From NCBI GenBank assembly GCA_005408345.1, contig SEMN01000201.1, forward strand, positions 1-64,000: a DNA stretch of 64,000 nt. Direction: 5' to 3'. The notes under the pieces are model-generated. The model did not search any database. It was not told the DNA's origin and saw only the letters and a list, made by a program, of their open reading frames with translations. This DNA comes from Macquaria australasica (lineage: Eukaryota; Chordata; Actinopteri; Centrarchiformes; Percichthyidae). Shown here piece by piece: positions 55,301 through 59,205 of the stretch. The translations under genes and the position numbers were made by a program. Within the stretch, counting starts at the first letter, position 1. Every line of letters begins with the position of its first letter.

Positions 55301-58300
55301 TAAAAAGAGAAATACAGCGGGCTTGACTGACAAACAGCTAAAAGAAACCACATGGTTTTTATATTTAAAGTTGCACTTTATATATTCTAGTTCATACTGC
55401 TGGCATTGCACATGATTTAAGACTTCACATGACTGCATTTCATTAATTAATGCATTTCATTGTAAACTATATTTTCAATATATTCTAGTGGAAATAATTG
55501 ACCACTTAATTCCAAATCCAAAATGGATAAGAAACGTACATATGAAAGCAGAAAGCAGTGTGCATTATGCAGTTATCATTATTATTGCTTTGTATTCTCT
55601 GTAGAGTTCTTGGCAGAGCAACGAAGAATCTATGGAGGAACTGGAAGCGTATTTTTGTATTTTTCACTGCACCTGCCTGCCAGGGTAACCTGCAGCCCCG
55701 GCTTCCCCAGGAGGTCCTGGTATGCCCTGCAGCAGAGAGAGAGAGAGAGAGAGGGAGACAGACAGAGAATGAATGAACGGTGAATAGGGAGATTAGATGG
55801 ATGGATAAAGTGAAAGAGGAGACACACAGACCTCTACCAGCATTGCCAACTGAGGAATAAAACAAGCACTGTTCATTCTGGACAGCCTCCACCAGGACAA
55901 CCCTGACTATTAACTGTACCTTTCTGCACCCCTCCAGTCCACCCCTCCCTCACTGGCTCACTCTGCTGTTTTTTAAGCCCACTGTTAAAATGACACATTA
56001 TACTTAAAATATTTAGCTGATGCTCTTATCCCGCACAATTTAAAACAATCATCGGTTGCCTTCATAATTATTGTTATCTGTGACTGCATAAATCACAGGC
56101 CTTGAACAGGTACAATCAGCATTTTTACAATAATCTTCATACTCCGTTGACATTCACCATTATTGTCTGACAGAACCAGAAGAAATCTGTGAGGGTCTTA
56201 TATTGTTGTGGATCAATGCCCAATATTATTTTACCAAGTGCTTAGATTTAGATTTTCCATTCTCTAAGCAAAAAAAAAAAATTTTTTTTAATGATTTTTC
56301 TAGCAATAATAATCTACGTCCTTAAACCTCTATGCTGAGAGCCTTCTGATGTGGACGTGTAGAGAGTCTGTGTTATTGGGTTCGTTAACTGTTAGCATTT
56401 TGACGAGGTGAGGAGTTTTTCCATCAAAGGGGAGGGGATAAACGGAGGATAAAAGGAACCACTGACTGGAGGGGGACAGCTAAAGGACTGATGTAACTGG
56501 CTGGTGACGCACACAAGCACAGCTGTGTGTTTCGTGTGTGTGTCTGTGTGTTCACATATGTATGAATGCTGTGACATACAACACTAGCATCAGTGCATTT
56601 ACAGTGCTAATGACAACTGCAAAATAAAACTCTTTCTCTTGCTTACACACACACATCACCACTTACTTGTTCTCCTGGCAGTCCGGGTGGCCCTGGATAA
56701 CCTTTAGGACCCTTGAAAAAGGAATAAAACAAATGTATTTTGAGTATATTTCACGTAAAAACACCATGGGCATTAACAAGACTAAGAGTCTACAGCCATG
56801 CCAGTGGCTCTGTGAGGCTGTACTTGTTCCTCAAAGCATCACAGCTTTGAGCTAAAGGCTAAACTGAGCATGTTAACATGACAATGCTAACATGCTAATG
56901 CTTAGCAGGTATAATGTTTACCATGTTCACCATCTTAGTTTAGCGTGTTAACATGCTAACATTTGTTAATTAGAACTAAACACAAAGGACAGCAGAGGCT
57001 ATTGGGAATGGCATTAGTTTAGTCTTTATCTGGTCATAAATCAAAGTATTGGTCAGATGAAATTTTCGACCTGATGATGGCACTGCATGAAAGGTCAAGT
57101 TAAGGTCAGTCAATAGTTGTTGAGACTTTCACACAGAACCTCATGGTGGCGCTAGAGTTGAAGTTAGGGGATGACCAAAGCCATTAGGCATCATCCTCAC
57201 CATGGATATTTGTTCCAAATTTCATGGCAATCCATCCAATAGTTGTCGAGACATTTCACTAAAAGTAAAACATGTCAACCTGCTGGTGGGGTCAGAGGTA
57301 AAGGATTAGGATTCCTCCTCTGGGGACCATGAATGTCTGTATGACGTTTCATGGCAATCCATGTCATAGCAGATATATTAAAGTCTGGACCAAAGCGGTG
57401 GACTGACCAACCGACATTGCCATCCCTAGAGCCATGCTGCTAGCATGGCTAAAAATGGAGAAAACAAGAAAAACAAATAATACAACAATCAAACAAATTG
57501 CTTCAGGAGGATTGTTAGCGAATCACTTGATGGGGAACTGCAGAGTTTGCTGGTCTTATTGCACATCCCAATTAAGCTCTACAATTTAATTACGTGTATT
57601 TGTGGCATGCCTCCATCCCAGAATGAGACACCTGATGGATGTTTAGGGATCCAGGAATATTCTGGATCCTCTTTCCTGCAGCCATTTTGGTACCACTCTA
57701 AAGGTCAAAGGTCACAGTTAATGATGGTGTAATATGGGGCAAATTTCCATGCATTAAACTGACATTTAAAATGTGTTTGATGATCAGTATTACTTTTAAT
57801 CCATATGGTTTGTACTTATGCTTATTGGTGGATGGAGATTGGTGGTGGAGTGTAGGCATGTGTGTGCATCAGATGGAATTGTGCTAAGGGTGGAAGTAGG
57901 TGATAATGGAGTATGTGACACGTGTGTTTTAATGTTTCATCATTCTCTATTTCAGAAAAGATTGCTCGTTAAAGGTTTAAAAGGAAACTGACACAAAATC
58001 TTTCCAGAAAAATAATAGTTGGCTCATTCTAATCCACAGTCAGTTTTGTGCTACAGCCAAATTCCTCATTTAGTTAAACAAGCACTTCTTCTTTGTAAAC
58101 TTAACAGGAGTTATTATTCAGTAAATCAGAGCTTTTCTTCTCTTAAACCCTTTTATTTTTCCCTTTGATGTGATTATGAACAACAGATGTTTACAGCTCC
58201 AAAACACAAGGTCAGGGCCAGGTCAGTATCTTTTTGGGGGCAGCGAGAGACCTTCTTGAACGGTACTATTAACTCTGTTGTGTGCTTCCGAGATTGTGAC

Positions 58301-59147
58301 ACATGAACCTTCACACTCAATAAAAGGCCCACTTGGGGGTAAAGAGCATAGGCCCCGAGCCAGTCATTTCCTCTGAAAATACTTGACGAGGCAGAGTCCA
58401 TCTGCTGGGTATATTAGGTTCAGCTACTGCAAACACTGGGATGGCCTCCTGGGAGGCAAGGTGAAGGCCAGCTATGTGGAGACCAGACTCAATAAGAGGC
58501 TACCTGGACAACTGAGTAGACATAGTCATGTGGGCGGCAGAGCGACCTGCTACAGCAGATTAAGTTCTGTATCAAAAAGACACAAGCTCAATTCGAGCTA
58601 GAGCTATGCTGACCACAGCAACAGCAATGTACCCTTTTGAGCAAGACATTGAACGCACCGCAGTGTAAAAACATATTTCAGTTAACGGAAACATAGCATG
58701 AGTGTGCGTGTGAATATGAATATGTGCACACTAGTGGACTTAGGGAGAATGCCAGTGTCCTTCATTTTATTGATAGCAGCGTCCATGAAATTCTCCTTGT
58801 TTAGGCATGACAATTGCTGACCCGAGGAGGCATGGGATATTGTGCATGTCATTGACCCCCTGAGTCTGGACAGGGTGCCTTTCCTCTTTCGGATGACCTT
58901 TGACCTTGACCTTGAGTCTATCAGGTTTAAGTGAGGCAGCACCACATCCCAACAGCCACAGATGGAGATATATGCAGAGACAGAGGTATGTTTCTTTCTG
59001 AGATAGACAGAAAGACTGAAGACAGGCAGAGAACAGGGTGGGCTGTAGGCTCTGACAGGGTAACCTAATACTGACCACATTAAGAGGCCTCAGCTAACAG
59101 CTGTGGCTGACACCTGGGGGAGAACACAGTGGGAACACTGCTACAGT

Positions 59148-59205
<58 letters not shown>

